DNA from: Flavobacterium sp. ASW18X
GTDB taxonomy: Bacteria > Bacteroidota > Bacteroidia > Flavobacteriales > Flavobacteriaceae
NCBI RefSeq assembly: GCF_005144745.1
Contig: NZ_SWKK01000004.1
Span: 186,001 to 250,000 of the forward strand
Reading direction: 5' to 3'
Length of the DNA stretch: 64,000 bases
Part shown: positions 1-8,816 of the stretch, piece by piece
How positions within the stretch are numbered: position 1 is the stretch's first letter
How the letters are laid out: every line of letters begins with the position of its first letter
Notes under the pieces: generated by a model
Told to the model about the DNA's origin: nothing
The model's input: the letters and a program-made list of their open reading frames with translations, nothing else
Databases searched by the model: none
Program-made: the position numbers and the translations under genes

Positions 1-694
1 TTTTATTTGGATTACTATTTTTTAATGTTGAGCCACCTAAATGATACACCGTGCTATGACCATTGTAAAACACCTTATACCCTGCATTTTTGGCTCGCCA
101 GCATAGGTCTATTTCTTCTTGGTGTGCAAAATAATCGGCATCAAACCCTTTAAGTTTCCAAAACACTTCTTTTCTAAAAAACATACAGGCTCCTGTAGCC
201 CAAAAAACTTCTGTAATATCGTTATATTGACCGTGGTCTTTTTCTAAAGTTTGAAAAATTCTACCTCTACAAAATGGGTATCCGTATTTATCAATAAATC
301 CACCAGCAGCTCCAGCGTACTCAAAGTATTCTGGTTGGCGTAGGTCTAAAATTTTAGGTTGAGCTATAGCAATATTGGAATCCTCACTAAACATTTGCAC
401 CATGGGTTTTAACCATTCGGCGCTCACTTTTACATCAGAATTAAGTAAGCAGTATATATCAGCATCAATAGTTTGTAATCCTTCATTATACCCCCCTGCG
501 AATCCGTAGTTTTCTTTATTGATAACTAACCTAACTTCTGGAAATTTTTGTTTTACCATGCTAACCGAATTATCGGTAGAGGCATTATCTATAACGTAAA
601 CATCGGCATTGGGTGAGTGCTCCAATACGTTGGGGAGATAGGCTTCAAGTAAAGCAGCTCCATTCCAATTTAATATGGCAATTGCAATTTTCAA
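1..694 (-). CDS. Family 2 glycosyltransferase, C-terminus beyond the window
   Basis: Predicted to transfer a sugar from a nucleotide-sugar donor during surface polysaccharide or glycolipid synthesis, on the cytoplasmic side. The 231 visible residues begin KIAIAILNWNG, a typical GT2 start, followed by VIDNAST, ENYGFAGGYNEG, the DXD-like LLNSDV and, near the end, the conserved HQEEIDLCWRAK segment of rhamnosyltransferase-like GT2 enzymes. The frame is open to the left edge with no stop, so the 3' end is missing. The likely start is a TTG at 692-694, because the conserved first strand begins there and no ATG lies upstream in frame. It follows the HsdR_N gene after 12 bases and is probably co-transcribed. 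The acceptor is unknown. Confidence 0.9.
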   Translation of the reverse strand, partial: MKIAIAILNWNGAALLEAYLPNVLEHSPNADVYVIDNASTDNSVSMVKQKFPEVRLVINKENYGFAGGYNEGLQTIDADIYCLLNSDVKVSAEWLKPMVQMFSEDSNIAIAQPKILDLRQPEYFEYAGAAGGFIDKYGYPFCRGRIFQTLEKDHGQYNDITEVFWATGACMFFRKEVFWKLKGFDADYFAHQEEIDLCWRAKNAGYKVFYNGHSTVYHLGGSTLKNSNPNK

Positions 695-706
695 AACGGG
701 AGCAAA

Positions 707-1153
707 TTAACGGCTAAAATCAGGAATATCCTTTAGAAATACATATTTTTCCGCTTTGTTATCCATTTGACAGTAGTAGTGCTGCAAACCATTTGTCACC
801 ATTAAATAGTCAGACGCAACATTCATGTTGTAAATAGCTATTTGGTTAAACGTATTTTGTGTAATGTTTACTTCTGGCGCTTTGCACTCCACTAAGATAG
901 AAATACTACCGTTTGGTTTAAATACTACAACATCGTAACGTTTTTTTAATCCGTTGATTATAAGTTGTTTTTCAATATTAATAAGCGTTTTTGGATAGCC
1001 TTTAATTGTAATTAAATTATGCACTACATGTTGCCTTACCCATTCTTCTGGCTGCAATACCACAAATTTTTTTCTGATGATATCAAAGACATGGAGCCGA
1101 TTTTCGGTACTTTTAAACCGAAATTCAAAATTTGGGAATTTCAGATTTTGCAT
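707..1153 (-). CDS. HsdR_N-type nuclease-like domain protein beside holA
   Basis: A 148-residue protein resembling only the N-terminal domain of type I restriction enzyme R subunits (HSDR_N_2 family, PD-(D/E)XK fold). The visible core is YDVVVFKPNG then ILVECKAP, which supplies the D...ExK residues of that nuclease fold. No helicase part follows and no HsdM or HsdS gene is near, so it is not a working type I system. In Bacteroidota this short protein is commonly found head to head with holA, as here (26 bases between starts), which hints at a replication or repair role; that is inference. The ATG at 1153 is preferred over an in-frame TTG at 1159. Confidence 0.85.
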   Translation of the reverse strand: MQNLKFPNFEFRFKSTENRLHVFDIIRKKFVVLQPEEWVRQHVVHNLITIKGYPKTLINIEKQLIINGLKKRYDVVVFKPNGSISILVECKAPEVNITQNTFNQIAIYNMNVASDYLMVTNGLQHYYCQMDNKAEKYVFLKDIPDFSR

Positions 1154-1179
1154 ATGCAAAAATCTAGTTTTTTTTTTAA

Positions 1180-2181
1180 ATGGAAGAAGCCAAAAAAATT
1201 GTAGGGGATATTATAAACAAGAAAATAGCGCCAATCTATTTTCTTATGGGAGAAGAACCCTATTATATAGATAGGATTACGGATTATATTGCTAAAAATG
1301 TATTAACAGAAGAAGAGCAAGGCTTTAATCAGATGACGGTGTATGGTAAAGATACCACCGTGGATGAAATTGTCTCTAATGCTAAACGATTTCCCATGAT
1401 GGCAGAATATCAGGTGGTTATTGTTAAAGAGGCACAACATTTATCTAGAACTATAGAGCAATTAGCAGAATATGCTAAGAATCCCCAGCCTACAACTGTT
1501 TTAGTTTTTAATTACAAGTATAAAAAGCTAGATAAACGCAAAAAGGTTTACAAGGAAATAGCTAAGACAGGAATCATCTTTGAAAGTAAAAAACTTTATG
1601 AAAATCAGGTAGCTGATTGGATAAGGCGTGTTTTATCTGGTAAAGGCTATAAAATTACACCCAAGGCTGCTGCTTTGTTGGTGGAGTTTTTGGGTACGGA
1701 TTTAAGTAAAATTAGCAATGAATTAGAGAAGCTGTATTTAGTATTAAAAAAGAATACAGAAATTACAGCGGATAACATTGAAACCCATATTGGAATTAGT
1801 AAAGACTACAATAATTTTGAATTAAAGAAAGCGGTAGGGGAGCGCAATTTTGAGAAAGCCTCTAGAATAGTTGCTTATTTTGCTCAAAACCCAAAAGACA
1901 ACCCGTTTGTGGTTACAATTTCTCTTTTAAATAATTTCTTTATACAATTATTACAGTATCATGGATTAACAGACCATTCTCAAAGAAATGTGGCAAGTTC
2001 ACTAGGCGTTAGTCCTTATTTTGTAAAAGAATATCAAACGGCTGCTAAAAACTATCCCATGAAAAGTATTAGTGGCATAATCGCGGGTCTAAGAAAATTA
2101 GATTTAATGGGTAAAGGATTGGGAGCGCAAAATTTATCGCAAGCAGATTTACTAAAAGAACTTTTAAACACAGTCTTTTAG
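1180..2181 (+). CDS. holA: DNA polymerase III subunit delta
   Basis: Clamp-loader delta subunit, which opens the beta sliding clamp during replication. The protein has 333 residues, normal for HolA. It starts with the characteristic IAPIYFLMGEEPYYIDR segment of the AAA+-like N-terminal domain, continues through the LVFNYKYKKLDKRKK region and ends with the helical collar domain (SLLNNFFIQLLQ, then LRKLDLMGKGLG). The ATG at 1180 follows a run of T and A without a Shine-Dalgarno sequence, which is usual in this phylum. It is divergent from the HsdR_N gene and convergent with the DoxX gene. Confidence 0.95.
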   Translation: MEEAKKIVGDIINKKIAPIYFLMGEEPYYIDRITDYIAKNVLTEEEQGFNQMTVYGKDTTVDEIVSNAKRFPMMAEYQVVIVKEAQHLSRTIEQLAEYAKNPQPTTVLVFNYKYKKLDKRKKVYKEIAKTGIIFESKKLYENQVADWIRRVLSGKGYKITPKAAALLVEFLGTDLSKISNELEKLYLVLKKNTEITADNIETHIGISKDYNNFELKKAVGERNFEKASRIVAYFAQNPKDNPFVVTISLLNNFFIQLLQYHGLTDHSQRNVASSLGVSPYFVKEYQTAAKNYPMKSISGIIAGLRKLDLMGKGLGAQNLSQADLLKELLNTVF

Positions 2182-2197
2182 CAATCAGGTAGGCATT

Positions 2198-2224
2198 CAT
2201 AGACCGAATTACTTTCGGTCTATG
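2198..2224. other. Perfect hairpin at the holA/DoxX convergent junction
   Basis: CATAGACCGAA at 2198-2208 is the exact reverse complement of TTCGGTCTATG at 2214-2224, an 11-bp stem with a 5-base loop. One arm lies in the last codons of the DoxX gene and the loop holds its stop codon. There is no good T run on either side, so it may be a weak terminator or an mRNA 3'-end stabiliser. Confidence 0.5.
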
Positions 2225-2571
2225 CCAAATTTTCCGGGACCTACTAAACTTATCACAACAAAAATTACAGCATACAACAATGCTAATTCTTTTTTACCTA
2301 AAGGATCCGCACCATGAACAACAAAAGCCGCGACTAACATGGTAAATGCTACAGGCATAGCAGCTATTCTAGACTTAAAACCTAGAATCACTAAAATAGG
2401 GGCAATAAATTCCGCAATCACAGTTAAAAATAAAGAGGGTGCCTCACCGATACCTAATGGATTAGCAAAAGTAAAATCACCAGAAATTAATTTTTGAAAT
2501 TTAGGAAATCCATGAGTCATCATCATTAAGGAAGGTACAATGCGTAATAACGCCAAACCTATGTCTTTCAT
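2209..2571 (-). CDS. DoxX family membrane protein
   Basis: A 120-residue inner-membrane protein with about four hydrophobic segments and the DoxX-family pattern: LRIVPSLMMMTHGFPKF near the start, then APILVILGF and GPGKFGIDRK at the end. Family members are small quinone- or sulfur-metabolism-associated membrane proteins, and most bacterial copies have no proven activity. It stands alone: the upstream E1 gene has its own terminator in between. The ATG at 2571 is clear. Confidence 0.88.
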   Translation of the reverse strand: MKDIGLALLRIVPSLMMMTHGFPKFQKLISGDFTFANPLGIGEAPSLFLTVIAEFIAPILVILGFKSRIAAMPVAFTMLVAAFVVHGADPLGKKELALLYAVIFVVISLVGPGKFGIDRK

Positions 2572-2611
2572 AAGAGCATATATTTTTCAGGGGGATTTAA
2601 CAATACCCTTA

Positions 2612-2654
2612 AAATTATAAAAAGTGAACCGTCTTAAATTAGACCATTCACTTT
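2612..2654 (-). terminator. Terminator of the 2-oxoacid dehydrogenase E1 gene
   Basis: On the minus strand a hairpin (arms 2621-2634 and 2641-2654, 12 pairs interrupted by two mismatches, 6-base loop) is followed by TTTTTATAATTTT. It lies 33 bases past the E1 stop. Confidence 0.7.
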
Positions 2655-2687
2655 AGTAATTAACAATTTTATTAAAAATTATACCGA

Positions 2688-5099
2688 CTAGCGTAGTTTA
2701 GGAAAATTAGTTGGGTTGGCCTCGTGCATAATACTATAGATTTTTTCAAAAATATCTTCTTCATTGGGTTTAGAAAAATAATCGCCATCTGTAGCATAAG
2801 CGGGCCTGTGCGCTTTAGCTGTTAACGTTTGGGGTGCACTATCTAAATATTGATAGGCACCTTGCTTTTCCACAATCTCTTGTGTTAAATAGGCAGAACA
2901 GCCGCCAGGCACATCTTCATCTATTACAAGCAACCTATTAGTTTTCTTAACGCTTTGAATGGTATCATGATTTATATCAAAAGGCAATAAACTTTGTGCA
3001 TCTATCAATTCTACATCTATACCAACAGCAACCAATTCTTTAGCAACTTTTTCTACAATTCTTAAGGTAGAGCCATAAGAAACTACTGTAATATCCTTTC
3101 CTTCTTTTATGGTTTCTACTACACCAATAGGCGTTTTATACTTCCCGAGATTGTTTGGTTTTTTCTCTTTTAAGCGATAACCGTTTAAACTTTCTATGAC
3201 TAGTGCAGGTTCGTTGGTCTCTAACAAGGTGTTATAAAAGCCAGCTGCCTGAGTCATATTTCTTGGGGTAAGTATGTACATGCCGCGCAATAAATGGATA
3301 AGCCCACCCATCTGTGACCCAGAATGCCAAATACCTTCTAAACGGTGCCCTCTAGTTCTTATGATTAAAGGAGCTATTTGCTTACCAACAGTACGGTAAC
3401 TTAAGGTTGCCAAATCATCACTCAAGGTTTGTAATCCGTATAAGATATAATCTAGGTACTGTATTTCTGCAATTGGGCGTAAACCTCGCATGGCCAGACC
3501 AATACCTTGCCCTACAATGGTTGCTTCTCGTATTCCTGTATCAGATATTCTTAAATTACCATATTTGCTCTGCAAACCTTCTAGTCCCTGATTTACATCG
3601 CCAATTTTACCAGCGTCTTCTCCAAAGACCATGGTATTTGGATACTTGCTAAAAAGCTGGTCAAAATTGTCTCTTAGGATAACACGGCCATCTACTTCTT
3701 CTGCATTTTCATCGTAAGTCGGCGCTATTGGAGTAACTGTGGTTGCATTAGTAACAAAACTATTGTGTAAATCACTGCTATATTTTTCTTGGCTCTCTAA
3801 CATAAAGCCATCTAACCATGTATTAAAATTGGTTTTAGCGGTAGAATTTTCACCAATAACATAACGTAACGCTTTGCGTGCCATGCTGGCAATGTCTTTT
3901 TTAATGGGCTCATCAATAGCAATTAAATCATTTTTAATCTTGTTGATAAACACTTTATTGGCACTAGCGTTTGCTAACTGGTCTAAATGCGCTACCAATT
4001 CCTTTTTATTTTGAATGATAGGTGCTAAAAATTCTGCCCAAGCTTCTTTTTTCGCATTTCTAACATCTATTTTACATTGTTTTTCTAATGCTTTTAATGC
4101 GGCATCATCAGCAATATTATTTTCTATAATCCACTCCCGAAAACGCTTGTTACAATCATTTTCTTTTTCCCATTCTAGGCGCTCTGCGCTTTTGTAACGT
4201 TCATGAGAACCAGAGGTGGAATGTCCCTGAGGTTGGGTTAATTCTGTTACGTGAATAAGCACTGGAACATGTTCCTCCCGGGCAATATCAGAAGCGTTTT
4301 CATACGCATGGATAAGGGCAGTATAATCCCAACCTTTTACTTTGATTATTTCGTAACCATTGGCATCCTCATCTCGTTGAAATCCTTTTAAAACTTCAGA
4401 AATATCGCTTTTAGTCGTGTGGTATTCTGCTGGTACAGAGATGCCATAAGCATCATCCCAAACACTTATAACCATTGGTACTTGCATGACTCCCGCAGCG
4501 TTAAGCGCCTCAAAAAAGTGTCCTTCAGAAGTACTGGCGTTACCAATAGTACCCCAAGCAACTTCATTACCATTGTTAGAAAAGTTGGTTTGGTCTATGC
4601 CTGCAACATTCCTGTAGATTTTTGATGCTTGTGCAAGCCCAACTAAACGTGGCATTTGCCCAGCAGTACAAGAAATATCTGCACTACTATTAGTTTGTGC
4701 GGTTAAATTTTTCCATGTACCATCTTCATTGATACTATGGGTTACAAAATGTCCGCCCATTTGCCTACCAGCACTCATAGGTTCTTTTTCTAGGTCCGTG
4801 GTGGCATACAATCCGTGGAAAAACATTTTAGCATTTAAATGCCCCAACGCCATCATAAAGGTTTGGTCTCTGTAGTACCCACTTCTAAAGTCTCCGTTCT
4901 GGAAAGCTCTAGCCATAGCTAGTTGTGGAAGTTCCTTACCATCACCAAATATTCCAAATTTGGCTTTCCCCGTCAATACTTCCCTACGTCCTAGTAAGCT
5001 GCATTCCCTGCTGATTAAGGCGACTTTATAATCACTGAGAATTTGATTTTTAAAGTCATCAAAAGAAATTTCGTTGCTAGTTTTTGGGTCTGTATTCAT
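2688..5099 (-). CDS. Fused 2-oxoacid dehydrogenase E1, alpha and beta subunits
   Basis: Thiamine-diphosphate-dependent E1 that decarboxylates a 2-oxoacid, probably a branched-chain one, and passes the acyl group to a lipoyl E2. The 803 residues join an E1-alpha region (about 1-400) to an E1-beta region (about 460-800) with a transketolase pyrimidine-type domain (VFGEDAGKIGDVNQG) and a transketolase C-terminal domain (VVSYGSTLRIVEKV, LIDAQSLLPFD). Such fusions are common in Bacteroidota. The alpha-half cofactor motif is degenerate: GTIGNASTSEG and SVWDDAYG stand where the usual GDG...NN motif is expected. No E2 or E3 gene is adjacent. Substrate specificity cannot be read from sequence alone. 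Confidence 0.9.
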   Translation of the reverse strand: MNTDPKTSNEISFDDFKNQILSDYKVALISRECSLLGRREVLTGKAKFGIFGDGKELPQLAMARAFQNGDFRSGYYRDQTFMMALGHLNAKMFFHGLYATTDLEKEPMSAGRQMGGHFVTHSINEDGTWKNLTAQTNSSADISCTAGQMPRLVGLAQASKIYRNVAGIDQTNFSNNGNEVAWGTIGNASTSEGHFFEALNAAGVMQVPMVISVWDDAYGISVPAEYHTTKSDISEVLKGFQRDEDANGYEIIKVKGWDYTALIHAYENASDIAREEHVPVLIHVTELTQPQGHSTSGSHERYKSAERLEWEKENDCNKRFREWIIENNIADDAALKALEKQCKIDVRNAKKEAWAEFLAPIIQNKKELVAHLDQLANASANKVFINKIKNDLIAIDEPIKKDIASMARKALRYVIGENSTAKTNFNTWLDGFMLESQEKYSSDLHNSFVTNATTVTPIAPTYDENAEEVDGRVILRDNFDQLFSKYPNTMVFGEDAGKIGDVNQGLEGLQSKYGNLRISDTGIREATIVGQGIGLAMRGLRPIAEIQYLDYILYGLQTLSDDLATLSYRTVGKQIAPLIIRTRGHRLEGIWHSGSQMGGLIHLLRGMYILTPRNMTQAAGFYNTLLETNEPALVIESLNGYRLKEKKPNNLGKYKTPIGVVETIKEGKDITVVSYGSTLRIVEKVAKELVAVGIDVELIDAQSLLPFDINHDTIQSVKKTNRLLVIDEDVPGGCSAYLTQEIVEKQGAYQYLDSAPQTLTAKAHRPAYATDGDYFSKPNEEDIFEKIYSIMHEANPTNFPKLR

Positions 5100-5118
5100 A
5101 AGCTGGACTGATTTTCTG

Positions 5119-5126
5119 CAAAATTA
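5119..5126 (-). promoter_or_regulatory. -7 element of the E1 gene
   Basis: TAATTTTG on the minus strand matches the Bacteroidota -7 consensus TAnnTTTG and ends 19 bases before the ATG. A clear -33 element is not visible. Confidence 0.5.
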
Positions 5127-5256
5127 CTAAAAAAGATGCATTCAACGTAACGACAGAAGTCATAAAATATTTTGAAAATCTTAATTCGATGCAGCTTGAA
5201 TTATGAATAGTTTAAAAAATAATTAAAATATCGCCCTTTGGATGATGATTTATCAA

Positions 5257-8121
5257 TTAAAACCACCTACGAGTGAATAGGCCAGTTAGTGTTTTTGGGC
5301 TAACTGTAATTATAAAACGGATAGACTGGTCATAATTAGGTTGCGCAATTTCCCAGCCTTTATTGGAATAAAGCGGAAAGTACAATTCAAAATAATCTGT
5401 AACTAGATTTAAGCGTACTCCAGAGTCATAGACAAACCTAGAAGACGCACCTCTATCCCCAATAAAACCAATATCACCATATAATTCTATCCATCGCCAT
5501 ACATTAATACTTGCGTTGGTAGTCATAATCCAATCACTGCCAAATTGGTCATCGTAGATAGACTTAAAGCCGCCTTCTGCAATTATAATTTGCTGACTAA
5601 CTAGCCCTGTAGATTCTGACCTGCCCAAGTAATTTAAATCAAACATATAATCAGTGGGTCTATCTAAAGCAAAACTAAAGAAGTCTGAGTTAGTCTTGTT
5701 CCTCAAAAATTTACCTGCATAGAATCTTACATTTAACTGTCTGTTACTTTCAAACAACCTTCTATACTCCAATTCATAAGAAACTTTGGTAAATTGAGCT
5801 GAGTGTTGAAAATCAATTACAGAAGATTTATAATTAATTAGATTGTTGTTGTAATTTAAAAAGCGAGCATTAAAGACGCTATAGTCTGGATTATTTTCTA
5901 AGTCTAAATCTATGGTATTATCATTACGTACATTTTCATCTATACTTCTAAATACATTTCTATATCTAAAAGAGAGTATTTTTCGTTTATTAGAACGTAA
6001 GTCTTCTGGTCGCCAGGCAAAGCTCATAGCAGGGGTTAATGTACTTGCTCTAGAGTTTTCTTGAAAGTGAGAAGTACTACCACCAATAGAATAGTTAGAT
6101 ACATACAATCCGGATTTTCCATGATATTTACGGTACTTTAAACTGGCTCTACCAACCATAGTTTGTTCTCCAAAACTATAAGTAGGGGAGATATCATACA
6201 CAAAAGGGCGCTCTAGAAAGGTTTTATTGTATAAACGGATTCCTGGTGTAACGCCATCATAAATATTAAAATTGGCAATGGGAACAAAAAATACTTGATT
6301 GTAATATGGATTTTCTGTGTCTTTAAAAAACGTAAATTTTAGTTTTTTGTTACTGCTAAAGAAACCGTTTAAGGTTTTCCAGTTATCTCGCTGATTAAAT
6401 TCAGGTATTTTTTTGTCGTAATTTAGTACCAGGCGGTCTTCCCCTGTTCTAGGTATGGTAAATGTTTTGGTGCTATCAATATCTTTGAACCAGTACTTAG
6501 AGATAACAGAGTCTTTATACAATCCAAAGAGTGATATTGGGACGTTAGTGCCTCTTTTATTTTTTAAGGTAAAGGTAATGCTGTCCTCTGTTTTAGCAAT
6601 ATTCTTAATTTTAAAATCAATTTTTTTACGGGTGCTTACGTATTCATCAAAAAACCAATTTACATCTTCGTCAGAACAATCTGTAAGTACATTTTTAAAA
6701 TCTATAACGTGGGTTCTAGGGGTCAATTTATGCACATTATAAAAATCAGCTATCGTACTATCTACTCGCGATTTACCAATATAATCCGCTAAGTAAGATA
6801 AGCCTAAACCTGCTTTATATCTATTAGCTATTTTTTGGTTGAATTTTATGAGGGAATCATTAGGGGTGGTTAACGCTTGGTCAATATTGCTACGTGCAGA
6901 TAACATTTGCAATAAATTAAACTGCTCATTAAAATCCATCTGGGCAACATTAAACCCTTTTAAATACCATTTGTTAGCAAGTTTACCTATTAGTTTCTGG
7001 TCTGGATAATACGTTTCTACATATTTAATAACCAAGTAATTTGCTATAGCATCATTAACCCAACGTTCCTTTCTGGGGTCCATAAATAGAGTCTCATTTA
7101 AAAAGCTATTCAAACTGGTTTTTAAATATGCCAATTCAAATTGAAACTGGTCACTATAAGGCCTTACAAAAGAGGGTAATTGACTAAGACCGTAGATGGG
7201 GTTTTTAGTATAATCAATAGAACTTACCAATAAATTACCGTGTGGATACGGCCCCAGATGAGTGGTGACAAATTCGTTAATACGATTAATACTAACCCCT
7301 TGTGAGATTTCATCGTAACGTACCGCATCTAAATCTGTTGTTACCGTAAGATAAGGGGTTACATGGGTGGTGTATTTTTTTTCAGTAGTAAGAATGATAA
7401 CACAATTCTTACGCTCCTGCGCATTTAGTTGTATGTTTTTCCCTTGCGGAAATTCTGAGTTTTGTTGATATTTAAAATTACTAGCTAAGGATAAATGTTT
7501 AGGGTATGTAAAATTGATAGTTGTATTAGTGACTTCTGTATATAAATCTTCTAAACCTTTATTAGAATACAGATGCCAATTGCCATCGAAAACTGCAGGG
7601 TTTATATACCAATCCCGTAAATAATAACCGCCATTGGGTTGGTGTCCGTAGCCAGTAAATTTACTTTCTGGTAGGCGTACACTGTAATTAAAATATAGGG
7701 TAGTTTTTTCTCCGGGCTTAAGCTCTTTGGGTAACTCTACCTTTATGATATCTCTGGTACTAATGCGTTCCCAAGATAATGTTTTGTTATCTGTACTATT
7801 AATTGCATTTATTTGGGTGTAGCCACGCTCAAAATCCTTTGCTAAATGAAGTCTACGGTCAAAATCTTCGCCAAAACGTTTAGCTAAAGGTGTTTTTTTA
7901 CTTGAATAAGCATGGTTCCAATCATTAAAGTACAGGGTAAATAAGGAAACATCAGCATCGTTTACGTAGGTTAGTTCCTGGCGTATTGAGATGATTTTAG
8001 TAGAATCGTTGAGATGGGCGCTTATTGTATTTGTGTGTTGACCAAAACAGAGTAGGGGTATGGCTCCAATAATAAACCATACCCAATAATATAAAAGTCT
8101 GATATTCTTTGGTCTAATCAA
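5257..8121 (-). CDS. M1 peptidase-like pseudoenzyme fused to an outer-membrane barrel
   Basis: A 954-residue envelope protein with an N-terminal signal peptide ending near CFGQ. Residues about 20-550 resemble M1 (gluzincin) aminopeptidases: a beta-rich N-domain, then PIYGLSQLPSF in the GAMEN region and ERWVNDAIANYL where active enzymes have WLNEG. The HExxH zinc motif is absent (FELAYLKTSL stands near its place) and the third-ligand Glu is replaced by Asp, so peptidase activity is unlikely. Residues about 590-954 are rich in alternating aromatic strands and end in Phe (FTRRWF), like an outer-membrane barrel. The start is a TTG at 8121, three bases after the LOG gene stop; no better start exists. 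It is the last gene of the uvrA-LOG operon. Its function is unknown. Confidence 0.75.
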   Translation of the reverse strand: MIRPKNIRLLYYWVWFIIGAIPLLCFGQHTNTISAHLNDSTKIISIRQELTYVNDADVSLFTLYFNDWNHAYSSKKTPLAKRFGEDFDRRLHLAKDFERGYTQINAINSTDNKTLSWERISTRDIIKVELPKELKPGEKTTLYFNYSVRLPESKFTGYGHQPNGGYYLRDWYINPAVFDGNWHLYSNKGLEDLYTEVTNTTINFTYPKHLSLASNFKYQQNSEFPQGKNIQLNAQERKNCVIILTTEKKYTTHVTPYLTVTTDLDAVRYDEISQGVSINRINEFVTTHLGPYPHGNLLVSSIDYTKNPIYGLSQLPSFVRPYSDQFQFELAYLKTSLNSFLNETLFMDPRKERWVNDAIANYLVIKYVETYYPDQKLIGKLANKWYLKGFNVAQMDFNEQFNLLQMLSARSNIDQALTTPNDSLIKFNQKIANRYKAGLGLSYLADYIGKSRVDSTIADFYNVHKLTPRTHVIDFKNVLTDCSDEDVNWFFDEYVSTRKKIDFKIKNIAKTEDSITFTLKNKRGTNVPISLFGLYKDSVISKYWFKDIDSTKTFTIPRTGEDRLVLNYDKKIPEFNQRDNWKTLNGFFSSNKKLKFTFFKDTENPYYNQVFFVPIANFNIYDGVTPGIRLYNKTFLERPFVYDISPTYSFGEQTMVGRASLKYRKYHGKSGLYVSNYSIGGSTSHFQENSRASTLTPAMSFAWRPEDLRSNKRKILSFRYRNVFRSIDENVRNDNTIDLDLENNPDYSVFNARFLNYNNNLINYKSSVIDFQHSAQFTKVSYELEYRRLFESNRQLNVRFYAGKFLRNKTNSDFFSFALDRPTDYMFDLNYLGRSESTGLVSQQIIIAEGGFKSIYDDQFGSDWIMTTNASINVWRWIELYGDIGFIGDRGASSRFVYDSGVRLNLVTDYFELYFPLYSNKGWEIAQPNYDQSIRFIITVSPKTLTGLFTRRWF

Positions 8122-8124
8122 GAA

Positions 8125-8811
8125 TTAAAAGTTTGGGGTAAGATTGTGTCCTTTGTAAAAGGCATCAATAATTTCCACAACTTCATCCGCGGTATCTACA
8201 ATGCTTATTAAATCTAAATCTTGAGGACTAATATTTTTAACTTCTAGCATGGTATTTTTTACCCAATCCATAAGGCCAGTCCAAAAGGTTTTACCTACTA
8301 AAACGATTGGAAACTTTTGTATTTTATTGGTTTGGATAAGGGTAATAGCTTCAAACAGTTCATCTAAGGTTCCAAAACCACCAGGCATTACAACAAAACC
8401 TTGAGAATATTTAACAAACATCACTTTACGGACAAAAAAGTAATCAAAATCTAAGCTTTTATCGCTGTCTATATATGGATTGTCATGCTGTTCAAAAGGT
8501 AATTCTATATTTAAACCTACAGAAGTACCGCCTGCTAAATGAGCTCCCTTGTTACCAGCTTCCATAATTCCAGGGCCACCACCAGTAATTACGCCATAGC
8601 CAGCCTCTGCTATTTTTTGTGCGGTTTCTACCGTTAATTCATAAAATGGAGCACCGGGTTTAGTTCTGGCAGAACCAAATATGGAAACGCATGGGCCAAT
8701 CTGACTCATTTTTTCAAAACCATTAACAAATTCGCCCATAATCTTGAACAATGCCCAAGAATCATTGGTTTTAATTTCGTTCCAACCTTTATGATGTTTT
8801 TCTGTTCGCAT
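8125..8811 (-). CDS. LOG family protein (cytokinin riboside phosphoribohydrolase-like)
   Basis: A 228-residue Rossmann-fold protein of the TIGR00730/LOG family, formerly called lysine decarboxylase-like. The family motif PGGFGTLDE is at residues 143-151 and the nucleotide-binding GGGPGIMEA at 77-85. Characterised members hydrolyse nucleoside 5'-monophosphates to base and ribose 5-phosphate. It lies 5 bases after the uvrA stop and 3 bases before the next gene, so it is the middle gene of a three-gene operon. Its physiological substrate here is unknown. Confidence 0.9.
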   Translation of the reverse strand: MRTEKHHKGWNEIKTNDSWALFKIMGEFVNGFEKMSQIGPCVSIFGSARTKPGAPFYELTVETAQKIAEAGYGVITGGGPGIMEAGNKGAHLAGGTSVGLNIELPFEQHDNPYIDSDKSLDFDYFFVRKVMFVKYSQGFVVMPGGFGTLDELFEAITLIQTNKIQKFPIVLVGKTFWTGLMDWVKNTMLEVKNISPQDLDLISIVDTADEVVEIIDAFYKGHNLTPNF

Positions 8812-8816
8812 AGGTA

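Noticed and set aside
707-1153. A type I restriction system suggested by the HsdR_N protein
   Set aside because: No helicase portion, HsdM or HsdS gene is present; the short protein is a holA neighbour in this phylum.
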